A stretch of 60,973 nt of DNA, taken from assembly GCA_036397095.1 (NCBI GenBank), contig DASWJQ010000156.1:1-60973 (forward strand), written 5' to 3'. The DNA comes from DASWJQ01 sp036397095. Its GTDB lineage: Bacteria; Chloroflexota; Anaerolineae; Anaerolineales; E44-bin32. The notes beneath the pieces were generated by a model. It was not told the origin of the DNA. It saw nothing but the letters and a program-made list of their open reading frames with translations, and did not search any database. Position numbers and translations under genes: made by a program. Below, one piece after another: positions 7,748 through 16,818 of this stretch (positions within the stretch are counted from its first letter, which is position 1; each line of letters begins with the position of its first letter).

Positions 7748-8917
7748 ATGATGATGGCTGTCGATAGAAGCCAGCGCACGATCTTGCACATGGACCTTGA
7801 CGCCTTCTTCTGTTCGGTCGAGGAACTGCTTGACCCGTCGCTGGCTGGCAAGCCGTTTGTAGTGGGTGGAACGCCCGAGGGGCGCGGGGTCGTGGCTTCC
7901 GCCTCGTATCCGGCCCGCAAGTTTGGCGTGCGCTCGGCCATGCCGACGGCGCAGGCGCTGCGGCTGTGTCGCGACCTGATTGTGATCAGCGGTCATCGCG
8001 GTGATTATGGCCGGCACTCGCGCCAGGTGATGGATCTGCTGCGCAAGTCGGCGCCGGTGATCGAGCAGGTGTCGATCGACGAAGCCTATCTTGATCTGGG
8101 CGCCAATCCACCGCTGCCGGGGCGCCAGCTGGCCGAGCGCCTGCAAGCGCAAATCGACTCTGAATTCAGCCTGCCCAGTTCATGGGGCGTGGCCCCCAAC
8201 AAGCTGCTGGCCAAGATCGCCTCAGATGTCGGCAAACCGCACGGCATGGTCGTTGTGCCCCCGGGCCAGCAGGCCGCCTTCCTGGCGCCGCTGCCAATGC
8301 GCATGCTGCGGGGTGTGGGGCCCAAGACTGCCGAAACGCTCGACCGGCTGAACTTGCGCACGATTGGCGATATCGCCGCCTGCGCCCCGCGGCGGTTGCG
8401 GGCGGCAGTTGGGGACCGCGCCCTGGAACTGATTGCCCGGGCGCGGGGCCAGGACGACAGCCCGGTCGTGTCCGAGCACGAACCCAAATCGATGTCGGCC
8501 GAAACGACCTTCGCCCGCGACCAAGGCGAGACCGAGGTGCTGGAGCACACTCTGCTTCACCTCAGCGAGCAGGTCGGACGGCGGCTCCGTTCCGAAGGCT
8601 ATGCTGGGTCGACAGTCAGGCTCAAGCTGCGCTGGCCCGACTTCACCACCATCACCCGCCAAACACGGCTGGGGCACCTGACCGATCTCGACAACGAGAT
8701 CTACGCGACCGCCCGCCAACTTCTTGGCATTGTCTGGCGGCCGGGACGGCCGGTTCGATTGATCGGCGTTGGCGTGGCCGACCTGGGGCCACCCATTCGC
8801 CAGCTTGAACTGTTCGATCGATCGTGGGAGCACGACGAAAAGCTGCTGCAAGCCGTAGATCGCATTCGGCAACGCTACGGTCCGAGTTCTTTGAAACGCG
8901 GCAGCGACCTTCGCTAG
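7748..8917 (+). CDS. dinB: DNA polymerase IV (Y-family translesion polymerase)
   Basis: This error-prone polymerase performs translesion synthesis. From the three consecutive ATG codons at 7748-7756 the protein reads MMMAVDRS and then ILHMDLDAFFCSVEE, the first catalytic aspartate motif. SIDEAYLDLG supplies the second Asp/Glu pair, and YPARKFGVRSAM is the usual nucleotide-binding segment. The little-finger domain follows from about residue 240. A frame opening at 7583 would add 55 residues unrelated to the family, so 7748 is preferred. The length of 389 residues is slightly long. The C-terminus ends with a QLELF segment, compatible with a beta-clamp-binding motif. Confidence 0.94.
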   Translation: MMMAVDRSQRTILHMDLDAFFCSVEELLDPSLAGKPFVVGGTPEGRGVVASASYPARKFGVRSAMPTAQALRLCRDLIVISGHRGDYGRHSRQVMDLLRKSAPVIEQVSIDEAYLDLGANPPLPGRQLAERLQAQIDSEFSLPSSWGVAPNKLLAKIASDVGKPHGMVVVPPGQQAAFLAPLPMRMLRGVGPKTAETLDRLNLRTIGDIAACAPRRLRAAVGDRALELIARARGQDDSPVVSEHEPKSMSAETTFARDQGETEVLEHTLLHLSEQVGRRLRSEGYAGSTVRLKLRWPDFTTITRQTRLGHLTDLDNEIYATARQLLGIVWRPGRPVRLIGVGVADLGPPIRQLELFDRSWEHDEKLLQAVDRIRQRYGPSSLKRGSDLR

Positions 8918-8978
8918 GACTGCTTCGGTCCATTGATACTCCCGTGCAAAGGGCACAGAACTTGCACACTAAGGGCCG

Positions 8979-10085
8979 ATGGACCTCTTGGGCAAGGGCT
9001 ACTACTTGTGGCAGATTCCCCGCTGTGACGGCGGCGATCCGGCGCGCATTGTCGCCAGGGCGACCGCCGCCGGTTTGTCCCATGTGCTGATCAAGATCGC
9101 CGATGGTGGCTACTGGGACTACAACGTAGACAAGGAGCGGGAGATCGATCTGATCCCACCGGTCCTGTCCGCCCTGAAGGCAGCCGGCATCCAGGTGTGG
9201 GGCTGGCATTACGTGCGCGGGGATGAACCCCTGGCCGAGGCGCAGCGGGCGATCAAACGCATTGGCGAGTTGGGGGTTGATGGCTATGTGATCGACGCCG
9301 AGCACGAGTACCGGGACCGGCGCAAGGCCAAGGCGGCGGGCCAATTCATGGCCGAGCTGCGCAAGTTCTACCCAGATCTGCCCATTGCCTTGTCCAGCTA
9401 CCGCTACCCCCGCACCCATCCGGCCCTTCCGTGGGAGGAATTCATGGCGGCCTGTGATTACGCCATGCCCCAGGTCTACTTTGAGCAAGCCCACAATCCG
9501 GAAGAACAGCTGCAGCGATGTGTAGATCAATACATGGGGCTGACCAACACCCGCCCCATTGTCCCGACAGCGCCCACCTATGTGCGCGGCGATTGGAAGC
9601 CGACCCCGGAAGAGATCCAGCGTTTCCTATCCAGGGCCAAGGAGATGGGACTGCCGGCCGCCAATGCCTGGAGCTGGGACTTCGCCACGCGCGACCCGTA
9701 CCTCCCGTTGTTCCAGGCGGTCGCCACCTTTGATTGGCCGTTCAAGCCGCCGGTGGCCGACATGCCGGAGCGCCTTATTGGCCGTCTTAACCAGCATGAC
9801 GCCGGCCATGTCGCCGGCCTGTACATGGACCACGCGGCTCATGTCAACGGTGACCGCACGGTGGTCGGCAAGGGGCAGGTCGAGACCTGGTATCGGACGA
9901 TGTTCGATGAGCTGCTGCCCAAGGGTTCGTACGAGTTCACCGGCAAGATCTCGGATGGCAATACCCGCGTCTTCACCTGGAAAGCCACCAGCAAATCCGG
10001 CCGGGTGCTGGATGGCAATGACACGCTCAGCGTTCGCGACGGCCGCATCCTGTACCACTACACCTTCTTTACCCTGCGGGCCTAA
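8979..10085 (+). CDS. glycoside-hydrolase-like TIM-barrel protein fused to a SnoaL/NTF2-like domain
   Basis: Residues 1 to about 255 look like a TIM barrel of the putative glycosidase/lysozyme type. Strand-ending segments include VLIKIADGGYWDYN, VWGWHYVRG, GYVIDAEHEY with acidic residues at the barrel mouth, IALSSYRYPR, YAMPQVYFEQ and ANAWSWDFA. Residues from about 265 to 368 have the alpha-plus-beta pattern of a SnoaL-like/NTF2-fold domain (RLNQHDAGHVAGLYMDHA ... DGNDTLSVRDGRILYHYTFF). No signal peptide is seen, so it appears cytoplasmic. The start is weakly supported because only a short AAGGG lies upstream. The substrate is unknown. Confidence 0.72.
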   Translation: MDLLGKGYYLWQIPRCDGGDPARIVARATAAGLSHVLIKIADGGYWDYNVDKEREIDLIPPVLSALKAAGIQVWGWHYVRGDEPLAEAQRAIKRIGELGVDGYVIDAEHEYRDRRKAKAAGQFMAELRKFYPDLPIALSSYRYPRTHPALPWEEFMAACDYAMPQVYFEQAHNPEEQLQRCVDQYMGLTNTRPIVPTAPTYVRGDWKPTPEEIQRFLSRAKEMGLPAANAWSWDFATRDPYLPLFQAVATFDWPFKPPVADMPERLIGRLNQHDAGHVAGLYMDHAAHVNGDRTVVGKGQVETWYRTMFDELLPKGSYEFTGKISDGNTRVFTWKATSKSGRVLDGNDTLSVRDGRILYHYTFFTLRA

Positions 10086-10411
10086 CCCTCCCCCGAGCAC
10101 CACTACCCTTTCGCTGCGCTCCAATCATGACGCAGTCCCCGGACCATTACATTCTTTCTACTCCCAACTCCTGACACTGTCCCCAGCACCAGTTCCAAGC
10201 CGTCCCTGAGCAAGCCCATGGCTGCCCTGTGCTTGCCGAAGGGCTGTCGAACGGTGCGGCGGGGAGTTGAAACCCGTCGCCGCGCCCTGCCGGGGGAGGG
10301 GCCTTCGTGGGGACGTTGATAGCAACATCCCCACGCGTGGACTCAGATGGTCTTTGCCCGATGGTACACTTCCGACCGTTGGACGTGACGGGCTGAGGAG
10401 GTAGTTCAACA
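10086..10411. other. 326-bp intergenic region with repeat-like sequence and a hairpin
   Basis: No gene is supported here. Around 10205-10255 the sequence resembles the degenerate TTCGACAAGCTCAGG-type repeat that recurs between genes in many bacterial genomes. A hairpin at 10306-10335 pairs CGTGGGGACGTT with AACATCCCCACG (one mismatch, 6-base loop). It is not followed by a T-run, so it is not an obvious terminator. The msrB ribosome-binding site GAGGAGG lies at the right edge. Confidence 0.5.
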
Positions 10412-10807
10412 ATGGAGAAGGTGGAGAAAACCGATCAGCAGTGGCAGGAACAGCTTTCGCCACTCCAGTACCAGGTAACCCGCCAGGGCGGCACAGAGCG
10501 CGCTTTCACCGGGGACTACTACGACAGCAAGGAAGCCGGGAGCTACCGTTGTGTGTGCTGTGGCGCGCGGCTCTTTGACTCAGACGACAAGTACGAATCG
10601 GGCACGGGTTGGCCCAGCTTCACCTCGCCTGCGGAAGAAGAGAACGTCGGATTCCACGAGGACAGGTCGTTGGGCATGCGCCGCCAGGAAGTGGTCTGTC
10701 AGCGGTGCGATGCCCATCTTGGCCACGTCTTTGACGATGGCCCGGCGCCCACCGGATTGCGCTACTGCATCAATTCGGCGGCGCTCAAGCTTGAACGCCG
10801 CGAGTAG
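10412..10807 (+). CDS. msrB: peptide-methionine (R)-S-oxide reductase
   Basis: This enzyme reduces the R-form of methionine sulfoxide in damaged proteins using thioredoxin. Its 131 residues include the zinc-binding CxxC pairs (C47 and C50 in RCVCCG, and CQRC near residue 96), the substrate-pocket GTGWPSF motif and the catalytic cysteine in RYCINSAAL. A strong GAGGAGG ribosome-binding site precedes the ATG by about 9 bases. It converges with the OsmC-like peroxide/thiol-stress gene, so two repair functions lie side by side. Confidence 0.96.
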   Translation: MEKVEKTDQQWQEQLSPLQYQVTRQGGTERAFTGDYYDSKEAGSYRCVCCGARLFDSDDKYESGTGWPSFTSPAEEENVGFHEDRSLGMRRQEVVCQRCDAHLGHVFDDGPAPTGLRYCINSAALKLERRE

Positions 10808-10824
10808 CCTGTCGGGCGCGGCGC

Positions 10825-11247
10825 CTAGCCATCGGTGGCAGGTTCAATCTCGTAGTCGTACTCGATATCGACGACCTGCCCCAGCATTGCGTTGACCGGG
10901 CAGTACTTCGTCACCGACAGTTCGATCGAACGCTTGACCGCCTCGTCGGCGATCGCGTGGCCGGCCACCCGGTACATAACTTTGATATGGGTGAAAACCT
11001 TAGGGTAGTCCTCCGCTTGATCCGCCTCAACATGTACGGAGAAGGCCGTCACCTGCTGCTGTTTCTTCGACAGAATGGAAATCACGTCCATGCCCGTGCA
11101 GCCGGCCAGGCCCACCAGCACCAAATGGAGTGGAGAGTATTCGCCGGCCTCGGCCTCCGCTGGTCGCAAGTTGAGCTCAGGGCTGCCGTGGTGCCGGCCG
11201 CTGAATGCCAGATCGTGGCGCCAGCTGACCGACGCAGTTTTGATCAC
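10825..11247 (-). CDS. OsmC/Ohr-family protein
   Basis: OsmC-family proteins reduce organic hydroperoxides or handle related thiol chemistry. The GTG start at 11247 is preferred because an AAGGAG ribosome-binding site lies 8 bases upstream and the family homology starts there (VIKTASVSWRHDLAF). An open frame reaching 11691 has no homology. The 140-residue protein has the family signature GLAGCTGMDVISILSKK with one cysteine, and YCPVNAML near the C-terminus supplies another. The pattern resembles the YhfA-like OsmC subgroup. It diverges from the alpha-galactosidase gene, with only 46 bases between starts. Confidence 0.88.
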   Translation of the reverse strand: MIKTASVSWRHDLAFSGRHHGSPELNLRPAEAEAGEYSPLHLVLVGLAGCTGMDVISILSKKQQQVTAFSVHVEADQAEDYPKVFTHIKVMYRVAGHAIADEAVKRSIELSVTKYCPVNAMLGQVVDIEYDYEIEPATDG

Positions 11248-11293
11248 GGTGTAGTCTCCTTGATGGGCCCGTCGATCGGCAGGAGTATACCCA

Positions 11294-13747
11294 GTGACCC
11301 TGCCCCCGACCGGTTGCCCTGGGGACTGGCAGCGGCCGCCCAGGCGGATGGCTATGGCTTTTGATCGTCCGGCGAGGTTGGTTTCGCCAACGCTGGCGTT
11401 GACGGTGCATCCGGATCTGCGCTGGGATTTGGCGCCGCGACACGCGGAATCGCCGTCGATCTCAGGCGCTTGTTTGATGGTTGGTTGGCTCGAGAAGGGT
11501 CGGCGCCGGACTTGGCGGCTGGGTCCGGGCGGGTGGCATGTGGAGCAGGGCGAGCGTGCTCTTGAGCGCCACGGTCGGGGCGACGGTGTCAGGCTGACAG
11601 CCCGGGTCCCAGACAGCCAACTGGAAGTATCGGTCGAGTGGCTGCTTCCTTTCGAGCATGACCTTGCTCTGTGGCGAATGACTTTTCGCAATGGCGGCGC
11701 CGACCCCGTTGAACTGCACCAAGTGAGCCTGCTGGCCTTCCCCGACGCGCAAGCAACGGGCCAGGCGGGCGGGGTCGGTGTTCAATTCGGAGAGGCCGGC
11801 CACCGCCGGCTGGCGTGGCTCTCGGATGGTTGGCAAAGCTGGAGCTTCTCAGGGGTGGTCAGCGGTGAGCGATTTGTGACGGGCACTCGGCTGGGTCCGC
11901 TCACCTCGCCAATGTACCTCAATCCGTCGACCGGCCGGCCCCGTGGCCGGCGCCAATTCAGCTCCGACTTGTTCGGAGCCCTGGTCGATCGCACCGGACG
12001 CAGGGGACTGGTGGTGGGCCAAATCAGCGAACGTCAAGCATTTGCTGGGTTGACGGCCGACTTGAACCCGGAAGCGCCGGTGGTGCGACTTACGTCCCAG
12101 CTGGATGGAGCCAGGTTGGAGCCATCAGCGGCGATCAGCACCGACTGGGCCGCGCTGAGTTTTGTCGAGTTGGATCGGGCAGATCCGCTGGCAGCCTATT
12201 TGGAAGCCGTCGCCAGGGAGAATGGGGCCCGCACCGGGGCCAATCCGCCCGCCGGCTGGTGCTCGTGGTATTACTACTTCGACAACGTACGCCAGCAGGA
12301 CATCGAACGCAATGTCGCCTGGATGACCGACCACCGGGACCATTTCCCGCTCGAGTTGGTCCAGTTGGATGATGGCTTTCAGCCCGAAGTTGGCGATTGG
12401 CTGGTGACCAACGGTCGGTTTCCCCAAGGGCATAAGGCGCTCGTCACCACCATCAAGCGGGCTGGCCAGCTAGCCGGTCTGTGGCTTGCGCCTTTCATTG
12501 CTAAGCCCGGGGCCGAACTGGTGCGCCGGCACCCGGATTGGCTCTTGCGCCGGCCTGATGGCCGGCCGGTCCGGGCTGGCTACAATTGGAATACATTCAC
12601 GCTGGCCCTCGATGTCACCCATCCGGCGGTCCTCGAACATGCCGGCCGGCTCATCCGCAAAGCCGTCGAGGAATGGGGATACCGCTACCTGAAGTTGGAT
12701 TTCCTGTACGCGGCTGCCCTGCCGGGCTGTCGCTACGATCCAACTGCGACCCGCGCCAGCGCCCTGCGGCACGGCCTCGAAGTCATCCGCCGGGCAGCCG
12801 GCGATGAAGTGCTGCTGGCTGCTTGTGGATGCCCGCTGGGCCCAGCGGTTGGTCTGGTGGATAGCATGCGGATCGGCGCCGACGTGGCGCCCCGATGGCG
12901 GCCGGCCTACCAGGGCATCGAGTTCTATTTCAGCCGGGAGCCGAGCCTGCCGTCAACGCGCAATGCGGTTCACAACACCCTGACCCGGTCCCACCTGCAT
13001 GACCGCTGGTGGCTGAATGACCCCGATTGCATCCTGCTGCGGTCCAGCGACACGCACCTGAACCCGGCAGAGGCGGAGCTGCTGGCGACCGTTGTCTCCC
13101 TTTCCGGTGGCACGCTCATGCTGTCGGATGATATGCCGCGTTTGTCAAAGGAGCGGTTGGCGCTGCTTGCCCGGCTGCTGCCTCCCATTCCGGGCCGGCC
13201 CCAGGTGCCCGACTTGTTTGAGCGCTTACGCCCGGCGCGGCTCGTCAAGCCAATGCAAGGAGCCTTGGGCCGCTGGGTATTGGCGGCTGTGATCAACTGG
13301 GAAGACCGGCCGGCGGACCGACGATTAGACTTAACCGAAGCAGGCTTTGCCCCGGGAGACTTGGTCGAAACCTTCGATATCTGGCAAAGGCAACCGCTTG
13401 GTGTGGTCCGGGATGGGATCGACTTGACGGTGCCGCCGCATGGCGTACGATTGCTGCGCTTGCAGTCTTTGCCAGGTGGTCCAATCCGCTGGGTTGGAGA
13501 TGACCTGCATGTTTCGAGCGGTGGTTTCGTCAAGAGCTGGCAGACAGAGCCCAATCACGCCCTGGCACAGCTCGACTTGGGCCGGCAGGGGCAGGGCAGC
13601 GTCTGGCTGCGAATCCCGTCCGGCAGGCTGGAAGCCGCCGTGTTCGATGACGAGCCGATCGTGTGGCAGGGCTTGTTGGATGACCTGATCCGGGTGGACC
13701 TGCCGCCCTTTCGGCGGGCCGAACTGAGCCTGCAATGGCTATCGTAG
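11294..13747 (+). CDS. GH36-family alpha-galactosidase
   Basis: This enzyme is predicted to hydrolyse terminal alpha-galactosides such as melibiose or raffinose-type sugars. The 817-residue protein has an N-terminal beta-sandwich region (to about 280), a TIM barrel starting at GWCSWYYYFD, and a C-terminal beta domain. The nucleophile aspartate is in LKLDFLYAA and the likely acid/base aspartate in SMRIGADVAPRW, both typical of GH36. There is no signal peptide, which suggests an intracellular enzyme. The GTG start at 11294 has AGGAG 8 bases upstream; ATG codons at 11348 and 11354 are alternatives. Nearby sugar-type genes are a PfkB-like kinase at 15.7 kb and a GH1 enzyme at 30.1 kb. Confidence 0.92.
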   Translation: MTLPPTGCPGDWQRPPRRMAMAFDRPARLVSPTLALTVHPDLRWDLAPRHAESPSISGACLMVGWLEKGRRRTWRLGPGGWHVEQGERALERHGRGDGVRLTARVPDSQLEVSVEWLLPFEHDLALWRMTFRNGGADPVELHQVSLLAFPDAQATGQAGGVGVQFGEAGHRRLAWLSDGWQSWSFSGVVSGERFVTGTRLGPLTSPMYLNPSTGRPRGRRQFSSDLFGALVDRTGRRGLVVGQISERQAFAGLTADLNPEAPVVRLTSQLDGARLEPSAAISTDWAALSFVELDRADPLAAYLEAVARENGARTGANPPAGWCSWYYYFDNVRQQDIERNVAWMTDHRDHFPLELVQLDDGFQPEVGDWLVTNGRFPQGHKALVTTIKRAGQLAGLWLAPFIAKPGAELVRRHPDWLLRRPDGRPVRAGYNWNTFTLALDVTHPAVLEHAGRLIRKAVEEWGYRYLKLDFLYAAALPGCRYDPTATRASALRHGLEVIRRAAGDEVLLAACGCPLGPAVGLVDSMRIGADVAPRWRPAYQGIEFYFSREPSLPSTRNAVHNTLTRSHLHDRWWLNDPDCILLRSSDTHLNPAEAELLATVVSLSGGTLMLSDDMPRLSKERLALLARLLPPIPGRPQVPDLFERLRPARLVKPMQGALGRWVLAAVINWEDRPADRRLDLTEAGFAPGDLVETFDIWQRQPLGVVRDGIDLTVPPHGVRLLRLQSLPGGPIRWVGDDLHVSSGGFVKSWQTEPNHALAQLDLGRQGQGSVWLRIPSGRLEAAVFDDEPIVWQGLLDDLIRVDLPPFRRAELSLQWLS

Positions 13748-13778
13748 CAATTGAGGGCCTGCATTCCTTAGGAACGAC

Positions 13779-14579
13779 ATGTTGACGATTGATCAGACCG
13801 TCCAGTTGATCGCCATCATGTTGTTCGCTGGATTGGCGCTGTTCGCCTGGCTGGGCTGGAACCAAGTCCAAACGGCCAGCCGCTTGCCTTACTTTGCCCT
13901 GCGGCGCCAACGACTGGCTGGCGGTTGGCGTCTGATCCTGTTGGCGGCCATCCTCGGGGTGGCGGCGTTGTCTGCTCAGTTTTTCGGCCGTCAGGCGGCC
14001 TATGCCATTGTCCCCCCGACGCCGTCGGCCACGGCGACAGCAAGCATCACGCCGACCGCCTCGATCACGGCCGTTCCATCGATCACGCCAACCAGTTCGA
14101 TCACGCCGATTCCCCCGATCACGGCGACGCCGACCGTCACCGGTACCCCGGTTCTACCGGAGCGCATCACCGTGCTCTTCCGAGAGACGGTCACCCCACA
14201 GCCGGACGCGTTGCTTAGTTCGTTGGAGGTCGCCGCACGCCTCGACAATTTCAACCGGGCCATCGAGCCGCAAGCTAGCTTTGTGCTGCCCTCCGGCCGG
14301 CTGTTCGCCGCCTTCACCTATGACTTCTTGCAGGATGGCGTTCGCTGGTCGGCGATTTGGTACCGGGGAGACCAGATTGTGTGTCTCGAGACCCAACCGT
14401 GGGATGGCGGCTCGGGTGGCTACGGCTACACGGAGTGTGAGCCAGAGCTGGGTTGGCAGCCCGGTTCCTATGAGATCCAGATATTTTTGGGTGAGACCTG
14501 GAAGGTGAGCGGGCGGTTTGAGGTTTTGGACGGAACCGAGACCCCGGTGCCAACCATGACAGCCGAGCCAACCAACTAG
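13779..14579 (+). CDS. membrane-anchored extracytoplasmic protein with Thr/Pro/Ile linker
   Basis: Two predicted membrane helices lie near residues 8-28 and 52-70. They are followed by a low-complexity linker with repeats of the type SITPTxSITPxP (about residues 78-118), then a roughly 130-residue beta-rich domain. That domain contains RLDNFNRAIEP, LFAAFTYDFLQDGVRWSAIWY and PGSYEIQIFLGETWKVSG. The last part resembles surface domains found beside Chloroflexota sensors and lipoproteins, but no known enzyme family is recognised. An AGGA ribosome-binding site precedes the ATG. It converges with the M20 peptidase gene with a 4-base overlap. Confidence 0.75.
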   Translation: MLTIDQTVQLIAIMLFAGLALFAWLGWNQVQTASRLPYFALRRQRLAGGWRLILLAAILGVAALSAQFFGRQAAYAIVPPTPSATATASITPTASITAVPSITPTSSITPIPPITATPTVTGTPVLPERITVLFRETVTPQPDALLSSLEVAARLDNFNRAIEPQASFVLPSGRLFAAFTYDFLQDGVRWSAIWYRGDQIVCLETQPWDGGSGGYGYTECEPELGWQPGSYEIQIFLGETWKVSGRFEVLDGTETPVPTMTAEPTN

Positions 14580-15703
14580 TCGGCGGCCAGTCCTCTCGTC
14601 AGCTCGTCGCCGGCGCTCATCGTCGCCGCCCTCCGAATTAGCCCGCGCAGTGCCTGGTAGCCGGCAGCGATCGGCTCGATTTCAATGAATTCGGCCTGGC
14701 TGTGCGCCCCGCCGCCGCGGGTGATCCCGACGCAGATGGCTGGCAGTCCAAGGCTCAGGGGTAGGCTGGCGTCGGTTGAGCCAGTTTCCAGCCTCAATGG
14801 CTCCAGTCCGGCGTCGGTCGCGGCGGCTTGTGCCGCCTGCAATAGCGGATGCCCTGGTGGCAGGCTGCCTGCTGGCCGGTGGCCGATCGATTCGAGCCGC
14901 AGCTCGATTCCTTGCTCCATGCTGGCCTGGTTCAGGGCGCCCTCAATCTGGCCAATCATCGAGGCCAGCACCGCTTCGTCGACGGCCCGCACATCGATTT
15001 CGAAGGATGCATGGTCGGCAATCGTGTTGACGCTGGTTCCGCCGACGATGCGGCCGATATTCAGGCTGGCCTGGGCGGTGTCCGGCCAGTTGACTGCCAA
15101 CAACTGGGGTCCAAGCGCCAACAGCGAGTGAATGGCGGACGGTCGCCCGGCGTGGATCCAGGCGTGGCCGCCCTCGGCAAACGCACTCAACCGCAGCCGG
15201 TGCACAGGCAAGCCTCGGTGGTACACATGGCCGAGGGCCATGCCTTCGAGCACCAGATAGCCGCGAACCTGGTCGCCGAAGCGCTCGAGCACATGCTGCA
15301 TCCCCAGCAGGTTGCCCAGGCCCTCCTCGGCCACGTTGCCGACCAGCCAGACCGGGCAGGGCAGTCGGGCGCCTGGCAAGTCGATGGCCAATTCAAGCAG
15401 GGTCGCCAACGCGATGGCATTGTCGCCGATGCCTGGCCCGTGCAAGCGCTGGTCGTGGCGAAGGGCCGGAGTGTTCTGACCGGCGGGAAAGACGCTGTCC
15501 ATGTGGGCGCTGACCACGACTGGTGGCGACTTAGCGCGGCCAACTTGGGCGTAGACATTGCCGGCCGCATCCATCTCGACAACGCGCAGGCCGGCTGCCC
15601 GGAACGAGTTGTGCAGAAGCTCGGCGCGCTGGTCCTCTTCGAAGGTTGGCGCCGGGATGCGCTGCATGGCAAGGGCGTTGGCAATCAGCCGTTCTAGGTC
15701 CAT
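14576..15703 (-). CDS. M20-family metallopeptidase (aminoacylase/carboxypeptidase type)
   Basis: This is a predicted zinc-dependent amidohydrolase or peptidase of 375 residues. Metal ligands are visible as H and D in SAHMDSVF, the bridging D in GPGIGDN, the Glu pair in NVAEEGLG, and the C-terminal His in GGGAHSQAE. The dimerisation lid (about residues 180-285) is present. The substrate cannot be told from sequence. It starts 8 bases after the PfkB-like gene and is probably cotranscribed with it from the promoter near 16692. Confidence 0.9.
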   Translation of the reverse strand: MDLERLIANALAMQRIPAPTFEEDQRAELLHNSFRAAGLRVVEMDAAGNVYAQVGRAKSPPVVVSAHMDSVFPAGQNTPALRHDQRLHGPGIGDNAIALATLLELAIDLPGARLPCPVWLVGNVAEEGLGNLLGMQHVLERFGDQVRGYLVLEGMALGHVYHRGLPVHRLRLSAFAEGGHAWIHAGRPSAIHSLLALGPQLLAVNWPDTAQASLNIGRIVGGTSVNTIADHASFEIDVRAVDEAVLASMIGQIEGALNQASMEQGIELRLESIGHRPAGSLPPGHPLLQAAQAAATDAGLEPLRLETGSTDASLPLSLGLPAICVGITRGGGAHSQAEFIEIEPIAAGYQALRGLIRRAATMSAGDELTRGLAAD

Positions 15704-15711
15704 CTTTTCAC

Positions 15712-16677
15712 CTAGAAGGCAGCCTGGCGCAGGGAGGCCAGCCGAGCTTCAGCCAAGCCCGGTGCCGATTCCAGCGGATAAAGGGGTCCTGTCCCTTCGA
15801 TGGCGAAGGAAGCCGAGACGCCGCCCCACAGGGCCGCTTCGACCGGGTCCTGGGTCGCAAGCCAGCCGGCGCTGAAACCACCGCAGAACGCGTGGCCAGC
15901 GCCGGTCACATCGACCAGGCGGGCCGGATAGGGTGGCAGCTGCCAGTGTTCACCCGACGAAGACAGGTACACAATCTGGCCCTGACCACCGCATTTGATG
16001 ACCACAATTTGTGGGCCACAGCTGCCGAGTTCTTCCGCCATCTCCGTCAGGCCTGGCCCGGTTGGCCGGAACAACTGCGCCGCCTGGCGGGCGCTGATCA
16101 ACAACACGTCAACGTCATGCAGCAGCAGTTTGAAGCCGGGCCACTGCTCGCTGTTCAGTTGCCCGCTGTTCGGATCCAGGGACAGCCACACGTGGCCCTG
16201 ACGTTTGAGTTCAGCGCACATGAGCGTCGCAGGATTCAATGGCAGGGAAGCCATATGAACCTGTTTGGCTTGGCTGACGGCGGCGGGCGGCGGCGGGTCG
16301 GGTAGCTCTTGCAACGAATGGGGTGGGGCCTCTCGCCAGTAGACAGGCAGGGCCTGGCCGGCGCGCAGGTAGTGGCCGGCACGGCGGCCATCGAGCCGCC
16401 GGCCGACCGTTTCGTAGGCGAAGAAGGTGTGGAAGGACATAGCGCCAGCAGACGGCTCGACGCCGTCAATCTGGATCCCGGCCCGTTCCAATGCTTCAAG
16501 TCGGGACATTGGAAATGCATCCGGCACACGCGCCGCTAGCGCCACCGAATCCGACCAGAGGCGAGCGCCGACGGCAGCGTAGACGGCGCCGCCACCGAGT
16601 TCTTCGGGATGAAGCCGGCCGTCGGCCGTGACGATATCGTCCAGGGTAATGGGGCCAATGAACAGAAGGTCAGACAT
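15712..16677 (-). CDS. PfkB/ribokinase-like protein with an altered GAGD motif
   Basis: The 321-residue protein has the ribokinase-fold pattern. An N-terminal ELGGGAVYAAVGA corresponds to the substrate-binding GG motif, and a central DPNSGQLN segment follows. VDVTGAGHAFCGGFSAGW is the PfkB C-terminal signature. In active members this reads (D)TxGAGDxF and the aspartate is the catalytic base; here that residue is His262 (codon at 15892-15894). The rest of the anion-hole sequence is intact. It is therefore either inactive, regulatory, or a divergent enzyme. It heads a two-gene unit with the M20 peptidase. Confidence 0.85.
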   Translation of the reverse strand: MSDLLFIGPITLDDIVTADGRLHPEELGGGAVYAAVGARLWSDSVALAARVPDAFPMSRLEALERAGIQIDGVEPSAGAMSFHTFFAYETVGRRLDGRRAGHYLRAGQALPVYWREAPPHSLQELPDPPPPAAVSQAKQVHMASLPLNPATLMCAELKRQGHVWLSLDPNSGQLNSEQWPGFKLLLHDVDVLLISARQAAQLFRPTGPGLTEMAEELGSCGPQIVVIKCGGQGQIVYLSSSGEHWQLPPYPARLVDVTGAGHAFCGGFSAGWLATQDPVEAALWGGVSASFAIEGTGPLYPLESAPGLAEARLASLRQAAF

Positions 16678-16691
16678 CAGGTTTGGAGGCG

Positions 16692-16697
16692 ATTATA
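16692..16697 (-). promoter_or_regulatory. -10 element for the PfkB-like/M20 operon
   Basis: TATAAT on the minus strand lies 14 bases before the ATG at 16677. A transcript from it would have a leader of only about 6-8 nt. It lies back to back with the promoter at 16727-16756. Confidence 0.6.
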
Positions 16698-16726
16698 GCC
16701 CGGCGGCGCTAGACCCTATCTCCCAT

Positions 16727-16756
16727 TTGCGAGAAGTGTTAAAGAAAGGTTATAAT
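16727..16756 (+). promoter_or_regulatory. sigma-70-type promoter for the response regulator gene
   Basis: TTGCGA (16727-16732), an 18-base spacer and a perfect TATAAT (16751-16756) precede the gene at 16819, giving a leader of about 55 nt. Confidence 0.7.
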
Positions 16757-16818
16757 GGCGTCACGATGGCAGCGGCAGATGGAGCGCGCTGCCGACGTTT
16801 GTCTAAGGCCCCCAAGCT

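Noticed and set aside
10158..10463. A 101-codon minus-strand frame before msrB.
   Set aside because: Its RQAQGSHGLAQG-type product comes from the common TTCGACAAGCTCAGG-like intergenic repeat, and it overlaps the msrB start.
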